From: Planctomycetales bacterium
GTDB taxonomy: Bacteria; Planctomycetota; Planctomycetia; Isosphaerales; Isosphaeraceae
Direction: 5' to 3'
Assembly (NCBI GenBank): GCA_027451455.1
Contig: DAIDJI010000031.1
Coordinates: forward strand, 1 to 17,356
DNA: 17,356 nucleotides
Numbering within the stretch: position 1 is the stretch's first letter; each line of letters starts with the position of its first letter. A program made the translations under genes and the position numbers. Positions 6,481-15,447 of this stretch are shown here, piece after piece. The notes below the pieces were generated by a model. It did not search any database. It was not told the origin of the DNA and worked only from the letters and a program-made list of their open reading frames with translations.

Positions 6481-7602
6481 GTGAGGGCTTTGTGCAACCG
6501 TGAGTCTCTGCTCACGGCGTTCGGGCTGGTCAGCGGGGTGGTCCCGGCGCGGAGCCCCAAGCCGATCCTGCAGAACGTCAAGCTGATCGCCGACGCCGAT
6601 GAAGGCTCGGTGCTGATGGGGACCGATATGGAAGTCGGGATCCGACACCGGGTCCTCGGCATGAAGGTGGACCGCCCGGGCGCGGTCATCCTGCCGACCG
6701 CCCAGGTCGGATCGATCCTCCGAACCAGCACCGACGTCGAGCTCGCCGTTGAGGCCGAGGAGGATCGCCTTGTCATTCGGGGCGTCCACTCGGAATTCAG
6801 CCTTCCGGTTGAGGATGCGACCCTTTTTCCCGAGGTTCCCGACTTCGGCGCGACCGCGTACCATGTGGTCGCCGCGGCCGACCTCAAGCGGCTGATCCGC
6901 CGGACCATCTTCGCGACCGACGTCGAGAGCACCCGATACGCCCTTGGCGGCGTACTCGTTGAGCTGACCACCGACTCGATCGCGATGGTCGGCACCGACG
7001 GCCGGCGGCTCGCCCGGATGTGGGCCGCCGCGGAGGGCGAGAACGATCCTCCGCCCGTCACCGGGTCGCCCGTCATCCCGGTCAAGGCCCTGAAGCTGAT
7101 CGAGCGTCATCTCGACAACGACGACCCGCCGGTGCACCTGACCATTCAGGCCGGCTCCGCCGTCCTGATGCGCACCGAGGCCGCCGTGATTTACAGCCGG
7201 CTCGTCGAGGGCCGGTTTCCCAGGTATCAGGACGTTTTCCCGGCGAACGTCGAGGTCAAGATTCCGCTTGAGGCTGGCCCGCTCCGCGCCGCCGTCGAGC
7301 AGGCGTCGATCGTCACCAGCCAGGACAGCCGGGGCGTCGATTTTCGATTCGGCGCTGGAATCCTCAAGCTTACCAGTCAGTCGGCCGACATGGGCAACTC
7401 GAATATCGAGCTGCCCATTCCGTACGAGGGGAAGCCCGTCGAGATCACCTTCGACCCGAGATATCTGGTCGACGCGCTGAAGACGCTCGACGACACCGCC
7501 ACGCTGACCGCCGAACTGATCGATGCGCGGAACGCCGCTGTCTTCAAGACCGAGGATCACTATACTTACGTCGTGATGCCGCTGACCCGGGAGCGCGGTT
7601 GA
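6481..7602 (+). CDS. dnaN: DNA polymerase III beta subunit (sliding clamp)
   Basis: This 373-residue protein is the ring-shaped clamp that tethers DNA polymerase III and other DNA enzymes to DNA; length fits the family (about 365-380). Recognisable landmarks are the N-terminal SPKPILQNVKLIAD and LMGTDMEVGIRH of domain 1, ALGGVLVEL followed by VGTDGRRLARMW of domain 2, IYSRLVEGRFPRYQDVFP at the domain 2/3 boundary, and the C-terminal YVVMPLTRERG, which contains the conserved M-P-[LM] of the partner-binding pocket. The GTG at 6481 is chosen because GGAG lies 7 nt upstream (6470-6473) and the protein aligns from this point. It opens a rightward cluster with the DUF721 gene and gyrB. DnaA boxes upstream suggest DnaA-linked control. 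Nothing appears broken. Confidence 0.97.
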   Translation: MRALCNRESLLTAFGLVSGVVPARSPKPILQNVKLIADADEGSVLMGTDMEVGIRHRVLGMKVDRPGAVILPTAQVGSILRTSTDVELAVEAEEDRLVIRGVHSEFSLPVEDATLFPEVPDFGATAYHVVAAADLKRLIRRTIFATDVESTRYALGGVLVELTTDSIAMVGTDGRRLARMWAAAEGENDPPPVTGSPVIPVKALKLIERHLDNDDPPVHLTIQAGSAVLMRTEAAVIYSRLVEGRFPRYQDVFPANVEVKIPLEAGPLRAAVEQASIVTSQDSRGVDFRFGAGILKLTSQSADMGNSNIELPIPYEGKPVEITFDPRYLVDALKTLDDTATLTAELIDARNAAVFKTEDHYTYVVMPLTRERG

Positions 7603-7993
7603 TCGGAATCGACGCGGTTGGAAAATCGGGGCGGAACGGCCCGCTCCCCCCTGCCAAACCGGGCCGAGTCTGTTAGAATGGGACCAGAGGCGGTCCACGT
7701 CGAGGACGAGGAATTCGACGGGCCGACTGCCCCACCGAGGGGCGATCCGAGCCTGGACCCTCCGGCCGGCATGGCCGGGGCCCGGCACCACCCGCTCACG
7801 ATAACGAATCAGGAAATGCCGGGCCGGGCTGCTCCCGCATGGTGGCCCGATCTGAGCGATTGTGGGGCCGTCGCGACCGTCGGCCGATCCTGCCCACCCA
7901 CCGGGTGTCGCCAGCGAACCGAGGGAGCCGTCTCGAAGGCCATCCTCCTCCACGCCCCAGGCGATTTGCTGGGGCCCATTGCGTCGAGGGAGC
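7603..7993 (+). promoter_or_regulatory. dnaN-DUF721 spacer with a candidate promoter at 7651-7679
   Basis: This 391-bp gap holds no gene I can support; the open frame running through it in the gyrB frame has no family signal and a skewed composition. CTGCCA (7651-7656) and TAGAAT (7674-7679) with a 17-bp spacer form a plausible sigma-70 promoter for the DUF721 and gyrB genes, giving a leader of roughly 310 nt to the DUF721 start. The rest is GC-rich with no obvious repeat. Confidence 0.35.
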
Positions 7994-8422
7994 ATGCCGA
8001 CCCCGAACCGTCGAGGCCCCAGGGCGCTGTCGGAGATCCTGGGCGATCTGTTCGCCGCCCGGGGTTACGGCCGGTATCTTGCGAATCGGGAACTCCAGGA
8101 GGCCTGGGACGCCGCGGTCGGCGAGTCGGCCTGTCGGCAGACCCGGCTGGGCGAGGTTCGCCGCGGTGTCTTGAATGTCGACGTTGCCCACCCGGCCTTG
8201 CTGGAGGAGCTGGCCGCGTTCCGCAAATCCGAGTTGCTGGCGGCCCTCCGAACCGGAGCGCCGGGAACCACGATCCACGATATCCGGTTCCGGATCGGCC
8301 GGACCGAGCCTGGGCCCGGGCCGGACGACGGGGCGAGCGAGGGTCCGGAAGCGGGCACGCCGGCGCCGACCACGCGGGCCCGTCGCGGCCGTCGGAAGCC
8401 GGGCCCCAAGCCGCCTTCCTGA
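7994..8422 (+). CDS. DUF721 protein, DciA-like replicative-helicase loader candidate
   Basis: This encodes a 142-residue protein whose residues ~10-103 fit the DUF721 family. Visible are the N-terminal helix (ALSEILGDLFAARG), the conserved Trp segment (LQEAWDAAVGE, W38), the strand-turn-strand with VRRGVLNVDVAHPALLEEL, the helix FRKSELLAALR, and the closing IHDIRFRIG. DUF721 is the core of DciA, the protein that works with DnaB helicase at initiation in bacteria lacking DnaC/DnaI loaders. The last ~38 residues are a Pro/Gly/Arg-rich basic tail (TRARRGRRKPGPKPPS), likely disordered and DNA-binding. I chose the ATG at 7994 (GAGGGA just upstream, homology starts soon after) over an in-frame ATG at 7862, which would add 44 low-complexity residues. 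It occupies the position between dnaN and gyrB where recF is often found. Confidence 0.8.
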   Translation: MPTPNRRGPRALSEILGDLFAARGYGRYLANRELQEAWDAAVGESACRQTRLGEVRRGVLNVDVAHPALLEELAAFRKSELLAALRTGAPGTTIHDIRFRIGRTEPGPGPDDGASEGPEAGTPAPTTRARRGRRKPGPKPPS

Positions 8423-8562
8423 GGGTGCCGGCGAACCGAGGACATCAGTCATCCAGGACGAGGAAACGAGGCGGCCCGACAGGCAACGAGCGGGGTTGGG
8501 GCCGAGACTCCATCGCCCGCGCCAGGGACGCCCATCGCGAGGCGGATCGAGGTGATTTTTCG

Positions 8563-11115
8563 ATGGTGGAACTGAGCAAGACCGAGGACGCCGGACTGCT
8601 GGACCGACCGATTGTCGACGGTCTTGGTGCCGGTAACGGACACGACGGTACCGACTACACCGGCGCCAGCATCCGCGTGCTCGAGGGGATCGAGGCGATT
8701 CGGTTGCGCCCCGCCATGTACATCGGCGGGACCGATGTCCGCGGCCTGCACCACCTGGTCTACGAGGTCATCGACAACTCGATCGACGAGGCGATGGCTG
8801 GGTTCGGCCGGTCGATTCTGGTGACGATCCATGTCGACGGCTCGGTCTCGGTGTTCGACGAGGGGCGTGGCATCCCGGTGGACGTCCACCCGGAGTCTGG
8901 CAAGAGTGCCCTGGAGATCGTGCTGACCAAGGTCCACGCCGGCGGCAAGTTTGATCACAACGCGTACAAGGTTTCGGGCGGGCTGCACGGCGTCGGTGTG
9001 ACGGCGGTCAATGCGCTCTCGGAGTGGCTTGAGGCCGAGGTCCGGCGCGACGGGCAGGTCTGGCGCCAGGATTTCGAGAAGGGGCAGGCCACCGGTCCGG
9101 TCCACGCGCTCGGTCCGGCGAAGGCGACCGGGACCAAGATCACGTTTCTCCCGGATTCGTCCATCTTCCCCCGGACCGAGTTCGACGCCGATATCCTGGA
9201 GAAGCGGCTCCGCGAGCTCTCGTATTTGAATCGAGGGGTTCGGATCCGGCTGGTCGACGAGCGCGGTCCTGATCCTCGCGATGTCGAGTTTCACTCGGAC
9301 GAGGGCCTCGGCGAGTTCGTCGCCTACCTGAATCGCGCCCAGACGGTCCTGCACCCGCCGGTGGTTCTCATCGGCCGCGACGAGGAGCGGGGCGTTGAAG
9401 TCGAGGTGGCGATGCAGTACAACGATTCGATCAGCGAGAATGTTGTCTCGTACTGCAACAACATCAACACGATCGAGGGAGGGACGCACCTCACCGGGTT
9501 CCGAACGGCGCTGACGCGAACGCTCAACGGATATGCCCGGGACGCCGGGCCGTCGAAGAACAAGGACCTGACGATCACCGGTGACGACTTCCGCGAGGGG
9601 CTCACGGCGATCATCAGCGTGAAGGTGCCTGACCCGCAATTCGAGAGCCAGACGAAGATCAAGTTGACGAACGCCGACGTGGAGGGGATCGTCAACCGGG
9701 TCGTCGGGGAGAAGCTTGGGCAGTTCCTCGAGACCACGCCGGCGGCGGCCAAGCGGATCCTCGCCAAGGCGATGCTCGCGGCCGAGGCGCGCGAGGCGGC
9801 CCGCAAGGCGCGCGAGCTGGTGCGGAATCGGAAGAGCGTTCTCTCCGGCGGCGGGCTCCCCGGCAAGCTGATGGACTGCAGCACGCACGATCAGGATTCC
9901 AGCGAGCTTTTCCTCGTCGAGGGCGATTCGGCTGGCGGGACGGCCGAGGGAGGGCGCGACCGGATCTACCAGGCGATTCTTCCGCTTCGCGGCAAGATTC
10001 TCAACGTGGAGCGGGCCCGGCTCGACCGTGTTCTCGGCAACGAGGAGATCCGCAACATCATCACGGCGGTGGGCAACGGCATCGGCGCCGAGGAAGATCC
10101 CTCGAAGCGTCGCTATGGCAAGGTGGTGATGATGAGCGACGCCGACGTGGACGGCTCGCACATTCGGACCCTGCTGATGACCTTCTTCTACCGGCAGATG
10201 CCGAGGCTTGTGGCCGAGGGGCACCTTTACGTGGCCCAGCCTCCGCTGTACATGCTTCAGTCGGGGAAGAAGGAACGGCGATACATTCACACCGACGAGC
10301 AGATGCAGGAGATCCTGATCCAGACGGGGCTGGCCGACGCCTTGTTGCGTCGGGCGGGGCCTGAGGGCGAAGATCCCGATCCCTCGCACGAGGTGGCTGG
10401 CGAGAGGCTCCGGACGCTGCTGGACACGGTGGCCGGGATTGAGCAGGGGCTCCGGGCTTTTGGGCGTCGGAACCGGTCGCTTCGTGATTTCCTGGGGATG
10501 GCGAAGCGTCCGGAGTCGGAGAATCGCGAGAGTCCTGCCTCGATCGACGGGATGTTGCCGCTGTATCTCGTTGAGCAAGACGGGAAGGAGCGGGCGTTCT
10601 ATACTGAGGAAGAGCGGCAGGCGTCGGTACGTCAGTTGCAGGAAGAAGGGGTATCGGGGGTTGAGGCGGCTCCGACTGAGCCCGCCCGCGAGATTGAGCT
10701 GCACGAGGTCAAGCTGCTGAACAAGCACCTGACGCGGCTCCGCGACGAGTTCCACCTGTGGGCTGAGGAGTTGTTGCCGCGGGAGGTCACCGGCGACGAG
10801 CCGCCGCCGCGGTTTGTCCTGCACCGTGATGGCGAGTCGTATCCCCTGGCCGACCTCCGGGCGCTGGTTCCCACGGTGCGTCGGATCGGCGAGAAGGGGA
10901 TGAAGATCACGCGATTCAAGGGGCTGGGCGAGATGGATGCCGACCAGCTCTGGGAGACCACCATGGACCCGACGCGGCGGACGCTCTTGCAGGTGCGTCT
11001 TGAGGACGCGGCCGCGGCGAATGACCTGTTTTCCACCCTCATGGGCGACGATGTCGAGCCCCGACGCGAGTTCATCGAGAAGCACGCTCTCGAGGTGAAG
11101 AACCTGGATGTTTGA
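8563..11115 (+). CDS. gyrB: DNA gyrase subunit B
   Basis: This 850-residue protein is the ATPase subunit of the type II topoisomerase that introduces negative supercoils. The GHKL ATPase shows YEVIDNSIDEAMAG (E68, N72), DEGRGIP (D99) and SGGLHGVGV (138-146). The TOPRIM part shows LVEGDSAGG (E453) and SDADVDGSH (D526/D528/D530). The C-terminus has ITRFKGLGEMDADQLWETT and ends VKNLDV. About 200 residues lie between the TOPRIM core and RFKGLGE, comparable in place to the insert of E. coli GyrB, which explains the length above the ~640 of short forms. The TOPRIM and QLWETTMDP patterns do not firmly separate GyrB from ParE; the neighbourhood with dnaN favours gyrB. GAGGTGA ends about 7 nt before the ATG at 8563. 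The frame stays open upstream to about 7618, but that part has no homology signal and overlaps DUF721. Confidence 0.95.
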   Translation: MVELSKTEDAGLLDRPIVDGLGAGNGHDGTDYTGASIRVLEGIEAIRLRPAMYIGGTDVRGLHHLVYEVIDNSIDEAMAGFGRSILVTIHVDGSVSVFDEGRGIPVDVHPESGKSALEIVLTKVHAGGKFDHNAYKVSGGLHGVGVTAVNALSEWLEAEVRRDGQVWRQDFEKGQATGPVHALGPAKATGTKITFLPDSSIFPRTEFDADILEKRLRELSYLNRGVRIRLVDERGPDPRDVEFHSDEGLGEFVAYLNRAQTVLHPPVVLIGRDEERGVEVEVAMQYNDSISENVVSYCNNINTIEGGTHLTGFRTALTRTLNGYARDAGPSKNKDLTITGDDFREGLTAIISVKVPDPQFESQTKIKLTNADVEGIVNRVVGEKLGQFLETTPAAAKRILAKAMLAAEAREAARKARELVRNRKSVLSGGGLPGKLMDCSTHDQDSSELFLVEGDSAGGTAEGGRDRIYQAILPLRGKILNVERARLDRVLGNEEIRNIITAVGNGIGAEEDPSKRRYGKVVMMSDADVDGSHIRTLLMTFFYRQMPRLVAEGHLYVAQPPLYMLQSGKKERRYIHTDEQMQEILIQTGLADALLRRAGPEGEDPDPSHEVAGERLRTLLDTVAGIEQGLRAFGRRNRSLRDFLGMAKRPESENRESPASIDGMLPLYLVEQDGKERAFYTEEERQASVRQLQEEGVSGVEAAPTEPAREIELHEVKLLNKHLTRLRDEFHLWAEELLPREVTGDEPPPRFVLHRDGESYPLADLRALVPTVRRIGEKGMKITRFKGLGEMDADQLWETTMDPTRRTLLQVRLEDAAAANDLFSTLMGDDVEPRREFIEKHALEVKNLDV

Positions 11116-11516
11116 GGACCCGCCCCGGCCTGGCACCCGGCGGGACCCGGCTGGACTCAGCGGGACTCAGCGGGACTTTTTGGGAGGCCGCGCCGGGGGG
11201 GCACGCGATCGATTGACCCTTGTGGCAAGGGGTCTGGCCCGTGCGGGTCGGCCCCGGCGAACGGCCCCTGTACCGCTCGATCGGGCGCGCCCTGGCCCGT
11301 CCCGATGGGCCACGTCCGCCCGGTTGCCGCCTTGGCGATCGGATCGGGCTTCGAGCGGGATCGAGTGATCTGGTCTGGCATCGAGCCGGGTCAATTTGTG
11401 ACGAGGCCGCGCGCCGGCCGCGCCGGGGCGAGGCCAGACGACGAGGTTCGTGGACCCCTTTTTTGTCCGCCGGCCGGCGGGCCCTGCGTGGCCTGCGGCT
11501 GCCCTGATCTGTTGAT
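11116..11516. other. Gene-free spacer between gyrB and the SNF2 gene
   Basis: I see no supportable gene in these 401 bp. Notable are a short 10-bp tandem repeat just after gyrB (11133-11181), listed separately, and a perfect 14-bp palindrome CCGCCGGCCGGCGG at 11467-11480 preceded by a run of six T. No clear hairpin-plus-T-tract terminator for gyrB was found on the plus strand. Confidence 0.6.
11133..11181. repeat. Short tandem repeat, 10-bp period, after gyrB
   Basis: About 4.7 units of a 10-bp repeat: GCACCCGGCG, GGACCCGGCT, GGACTCAGCG, GGACTCAGCG, then GGACTTTTT. The third and fourth units are identical; the outer ones differ by a few bases. It begins 18 bp after the gyrB stop and ends in five T. 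Confidence 0.75.
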
Positions 11517-14500
11517 ATGCTAATGACCCATCCCGAGTGGGAACAGACGGCGGGCGTCGCCCAGAAGGTCGCCCGGAGTTTCAGTGACGCGGTCCGCGCT
11601 CGCGGGCAATCGTACTTCGTCAAGGGTCGGGTGACGCTGATGGCGTCTCGGCCTGGCGAGGTGGTGGCCCGGGTGCGGGGGACGGCGAAGTATCGAGTAC
11701 GGGTTCGGCTGCGGGGGGCGAAGTTGCTGGCCTCTTGCAGTTGCCCGTATTTTGGGCCGCAGGGGGAGCCTTGCAAGCACCTCTGGGCGACGCTTCTGCT
11801 GGCCGAATCGCGGAACCTGCTCCAGGCGCCGCCGGTTTTTCCGTTGAAGCTGATCGTCGAGGGGCCGAGGCGTCCGCAGGCGCCGGGGCCGATCGACCTT
11901 CGCGACGACCCGGGTTCGGCGTATCCGTCGATTGAGCCGGGCCTGGAGATTCTGGGTCTGGCGCCTCCGCGTCCTGGGCCGCCGGGTGCGGTTGGGGGCG
12001 GTCCGCGGGGCCATCGGCCGAAGCCCAATCGGGACCGCGATCGGGAGCGGGGCCGTACCCAGGAGCCCAACGGGGCTCCGGCGGGCTGGTCGCACCGCGG
12101 TCCTGCGCCGCGGGATCGACGTTCCAAGATGAAATCCGGTTCGGGGACGATCATCGGTGCCGGTCCGGTTGGAGGCGGGGGAGCGGGCCCGGGTGCGGGT
12201 CGCGAGGCGGGACGGGCGGCCAAGGCGGTCAACCGGAATGGTAAGCGGCTGCTGGTTTACGTTCTGGATGTGGCCTCGACGCTGACCCAAAATCAGGTGG
12301 TGATCGACCTGGCCCGGCGTCAGCGCAAGGCGACCGGGGAGTGGGGGCCGCTTCGGCCCTGGTACTACGCTCCGCACGCTGCGCACGTGAAATACGACCC
12401 GGAGGACCGGCTCCTGCTGGCGCTGCTCGACGAGGCGCAGGGGCTTGGGCCGATCGGGACTTCGGCCTATGGGAGTGGGTCGGGTTCGAATGGTCTGGAG
12501 GGTGCCTCGAACGGTCCGTCCCGGCCGTACGCGGCCTCGGCCCGTGCCGCCGCCGAGCGAGCGATGCGAGGGACCCGGCGGTTTGTGCTCCGGAAGGATC
12601 AGGCGGGGCTGGTCGAGCGGTTGGCCCGGACGGGGCGGCTCCGGCTCCGTCGGACCGAGGGGGAGGACGATCCGCCGACGATCCGGTGGGACGACGGCCA
12701 GCCCTGGCGGTTCAGCCTCGACGTGCGCGCGGAGGCGGGCGGCAAGCGATGGTCGTGGCGCGGCATCCTCCGGCGAGGCGAGCAGCGGATGGACCTCTCC
12801 GAGCCGCTGGTCCTGCTCCCGGGCCTGCTCGTCCAGGGCGCCGGCAAGGCCGCCCGGTTCGACGACCTCGGCGTGATGCCCTGGATTCTCCGGCTCCGGT
12901 ACGAGAAGGAAATCACCTTCGTCGAGCCGCAGCAGGACCTGATGCTCGGTCGGATTCTCGCCGAGACCCGCGTCCCGCCGCTGGAACTGGTCGAGACGCT
13001 GAACCTCGAAGAGATCGACGTCAAGCCGCGTCCCTGTCTGACGCTCCGGACCCCGCTCCAGAACTGGGGCCTGGGCGCCGACAAGCTGATCGGCGATCTG
13101 GAATTCGACTATGATGGCGCGGTGATTCCGGCGGGTCGAACGACGCCGCTCGCGGTTTCGACCGAGCTTGGGCTGGTGATCCGCCGCGACCCGAAGACCG
13201 AAAGCTCGGCCGATGTGAAGCTCTTTGAGCTTGGTTTCCGCGAGGCGAAGGATCCGAGGCTCGACCCCGGGACGCTCGAATTACCGGCGAAGCGGCTGGC
13301 TCCTGTGACGAAGGACCTGGTTGCGGCTGGGTGGCGGGTTGAGGCGGAGGGGAAGCTGATCCGTCCGGCCGGCGAGTTCAAGCTGGCGCTCTCGACCGGG
13401 ATCGACTGGTTCGAGCTGGACGGCGGGGTCGACTTCGAGGGGCACCGGGTGAGCCTGCCCGACCTGCTCGCCGCGGCGAAGCGAGGGGACCCGATGATCG
13501 AGCTGGGCGACGGCTCGATGGGGATGCTCCCCGAGGAATGGCTCAAGAAGTACGGCATCCTCGCCGACATCGCGACCGACTCCACCGACGGCCACTTTCT
13601 CTTCAGCCAGTCGCAGGCGGGCGTCCTGGATGCACTCCTGGCGGCCCAGCCGGAGATCCGGGTGGATGCGGCGTTTGAGAAGATCCGCCAGAATCTCCGG
13701 CAATTTGAAGGGATCGTGGCGATCGACTCGCCGCCGGGCTTCCACGGCGAGCTTCGGCCGTACCAGTGCGAGGGGCTCGGCTGGCTGGACTATTTGCAAC
13801 GATTCGGATTTGGCGGCATCCTCGCCGACGACATGGGACTCGGCAAGACGATCCAGGTGCTGGCGCTTTTGCAGCGGCGTCGGGCGTTTCGGCAGGCGAA
13901 GGGCCCCTCGCTCGCGGTGGTCCCTCGGTCGCTGGTCTTCAACTGGATCTCAGAAGCGGAGAAGTTCACGCCGCGACTCCGTGTCCTGGATTACACCGGA
14001 CCAGGCCGGCACCCGCTCCGCGAAACCTTCCGCGATCACGACCTGATCGTCACAACCTACGGGACGATGCGAAGCGATATCGCCGAACTCGCGCCGGTGG
14101 ATTTCGACTACGTGATCCTCGACGAGGCGCAGGCGATCAAGAACTCCGAAAGCCAGTCGTCGAAGGCCGCCCGGCTGCTGAAGGGACGGTTCCGGCTCGC
14201 CATCAGCGGAACGCCCATCGAGAACCACATCGGCGAGCTCTGGTCCATCTTCGAGTTCCTCAACCCGGGGATGCTCGGGACCGATACCGTCTTCAAGAAA
14301 TACGTGGGCGGATCGGGTGCCTCGCTCGACGATGGCGACCGCGCAACCCTGGCGAAGGCCCTGCGCCCGTTCATCCTCCGAAGAACCAAGCAACAGGTCG
14401 TCAAGGACCTGCCCGACAAGACCGAGCAGACTCTCTACTGCGACATGGAAGCCGATCAGCGGCGGATCTACGACGAACTTCGACTCCACTACCGCGACGC

Positions 14501-15134
14501 CCTCCTGCGCAAGGATACCGCCGAACTCAACCGGTCGAAGATCGAGGTCCTGGAAGCCCTCCTCCGCCTCCGACAGGCCGCCTGCCACCCCTCGCTGATC
14601 AACCCCGAACTGGGGCCCGACGGATCGGCCAAGCTAGACATGCTGATTCCATCGATCATGGAGGTCGTGGAGGAAGGGCACAAGGCGCTGGTTTTCTCGC
14701 AGTTCACCAGCTTCCTGGCGATCGTTCGCGAGCGACTGGATGAAGAGAAGGTCACATACGAATATCTCGACGGCCGGACGCGTAACCGGGCGGCGCGGGT
14801 GGAGCGGTTTCAGACCGACCCGGATTGTCCGATCTTTTTGATCAGTCTGAAGGCGGGCGGGCTGGGTCTGAACCTGACGGCGGCGGAATATGTGTATTTG
14901 CTGGATCCGTGGTGGAACCCGGCGGTCGAGGCGCAGGCGATCGACCGATCGCACCGGATCGGCCAGACGCAGCATGTTTTCGCGTATCGACTGATCTGCC
15001 GCGACACGGTCGAGGAGAAGATCCTCGAATTGCAGCAAAAGAAGCGCGACCTCGCCGACGCGATCCTCAACGCCGACAACAAGGGTGTGATCCAGAACCT
15101 CACCCGAGAAGACCTGGAATTCCTGCTCTCCTGA
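11517..15134 (+). CDS. SWIM zinc-finger SNF2-family helicase/ATPase
   Basis: This 1205-residue protein starts with a SWIM zinc finger (CSCPYFG...EPCKHLW: C74, C76, C86, H88). A Pro/Gly/Arg-rich linker (about 110-240) and a globular region (about 245-700) of the bacterial SNF2-associated kind follow. The SNF2 motor has ADDMGLGKT (Walker A, K777), LDEAQAIKN (DEAQ box, 869-872), SGTPIENHIGELWS, then the C-terminal lobe with LVFSQFTSFL, SLKAGGLGLNLT and QAIDRSHRIGQ (R1144 and R1147, arginine-finger region). Family members are ATP-driven DNA translocases of the Swi2/Snf2 superfamily; the bacterial SWIM-bearing forms have no settled role. Zn binding by SWIM suggests nucleic-acid or protein docking. 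The ATG at 11517 (or 11523, two codons on) is used; neither has a clear Shine-Dalgarno. The end is intact (LEFLLS). Confidence 0.92.
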   Translation: MLMTHPEWEQTAGVAQKVARSFSDAVRARGQSYFVKGRVTLMASRPGEVVARVRGTAKYRVRVRLRGAKLLASCSCPYFGPQGEPCKHLWATLLLAESRNLLQAPPVFPLKLIVEGPRRPQAPGPIDLRDDPGSAYPSIEPGLEILGLAPPRPGPPGAVGGGPRGHRPKPNRDRDRERGRTQEPNGAPAGWSHRGPAPRDRRSKMKSGSGTIIGAGPVGGGGAGPGAGREAGRAAKAVNRNGKRLLVYVLDVASTLTQNQVVIDLARRQRKATGEWGPLRPWYYAPHAAHVKYDPEDRLLLALLDEAQGLGPIGTSAYGSGSGSNGLEGASNGPSRPYAASARAAAERAMRGTRRFVLRKDQAGLVERLARTGRLRLRRTEGEDDPPTIRWDDGQPWRFSLDVRAEAGGKRWSWRGILRRGEQRMDLSEPLVLLPGLLVQGAGKAARFDDLGVMPWILRLRYEKEITFVEPQQDLMLGRILAETRVPPLELVETLNLEEIDVKPRPCLTLRTPLQNWGLGADKLIGDLEFDYDGAVIPAGRTTPLAVSTELGLVIRRDPKTESSADVKLFELGFREAKDPRLDPGTLELPAKRLAPVTKDLVAAGWRVEAEGKLIRPAGEFKLALSTGIDWFELDGGVDFEGHRVSLPDLLAAAKRGDPMIELGDGSMGMLPEEWLKKYGILADIATDSTDGHFLFSQSQAGVLDALLAAQPEIRVDAAFEKIRQNLRQFEGIVAIDSPPGFHGELRPYQCEGLGWLDYLQRFGFGGILADDMGLGKTIQVLALLQRRRAFRQAKGPSLAVVPRSLVFNWISEAEKFTPRLRVLDYTGPGRHPLRETFRDHDLIVTTYGTMRSDIAELAPVDFDYVILDEAQAIKNSESQSSKAARLLKGRFRLAISGTPIENHIGELWSIFEFLNPGMLGTDTVFKKYVGGSGASLDDGDRATLAKALRPFILRRTKQQVVKDLPDKTEQTLYCDMEADQRRIYDELRLHYRDALLRKDTAELNRSKIEVLEALLRLRQAACHPSLINPELGPDGSAKLDMLIPSIMEVVEEGHKALVFSQFTSFLAIVRERLDEEKVTYEYLDGRTRNRAARVERFQTDPDCPIFLISLKAGGLGLNLTAAEYVYLLDPWWNPAVEAQAIDRSHRIGQTQHVFAYRLICRDTVEEKILELQQKKRDLADAILNADNKGVIQNLTREDLEFLLS

Positions 15135-15266
15135 GGCGTGCGTCCGGTGGCGCCCCTGGGATCGCGATGCGGGAGGTGCCCCGAGGATCGCCGGCGGGAG
15201 CCGGCTGGTCCACGCGAGAGAACCAATCGGCCTGGTTTCGACGCTGGTCTGATTTTCGCCCGCCGG

Positions 15267-15434
15267 GAGCGCCTCATTCCTCATGGCCACGTCCGTCCTG
15301 CTCCGAATGTAGTCGCCAAATTTCGCTTTGATCATTGCGTTCGTCGATTCGGCGTTAGATCGCTTGGGGTAGTGAGCGAGGAATGCGTCTCGGTTTAGGT
15401 TGTCGAGAGGGAACATCTTCGCCATCGTATATAA
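15267..15434 (-). pseudogene. DDE transposase C-terminal remnant
   Basis: The minus strand from about 15434 to 15267 reads LYTMAKMFPLDNLNRDAF, LAHYPKRSNAEST and MIKAKFGDYIRSRTDVAM, then RNEAL. This matches the C-terminal region of a family of DDE transposases whose members carry HYHKRSNVEST and MIKxKFGDxVRSKT, with the conserved Glu of the DDE triad in the N-[AV]-EST step. After RNEAL the usual KxLCHN continuation is missing and the frame runs into unrelated sequence. Upstream the match stops where a P63C remnant begins on the other strand. Only about 55 of some 400 residues survive, so it cannot be active. No inverted terminal repeats were identified. It marks the boundary between the SNF2 gene and the accessory island. 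Confidence 0.7.
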
Positions 15435-15447
15435 GTCCCGGAGATTG

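Noticed and set aside
4565..6484. 639-codon plus-strand open frame opposite the glycosyltransferase
   Set aside because: Its composition is dominated by Arg, Pro, Asp and Gly with no motif; the minus-strand gene has clear family motifs and membrane segments.
7618..8562. In-frame 315-codon extension of gyrB to the left
   Set aside because: It overlaps the DUF721 gene in another frame, has no gyrase or other family signal, and a good ribosome-binding site precedes the ATG at 8563; long open frames are expected by chance in such GC-rich DNA.
8449..11136. 895-codon minus-strand open frame opposite gyrB
   Set aside because: It is the antisense shadow of gyrB, a known effect of high GC at third codon positions, with no domain signal.
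11108..11368. Small open frames after gyrB as genes
   Set aside because: They have no ribosome-binding site, overlap a tandem repeat, and show the Arg/Pro/Gly-biased composition of non-coding GC-rich DNA.
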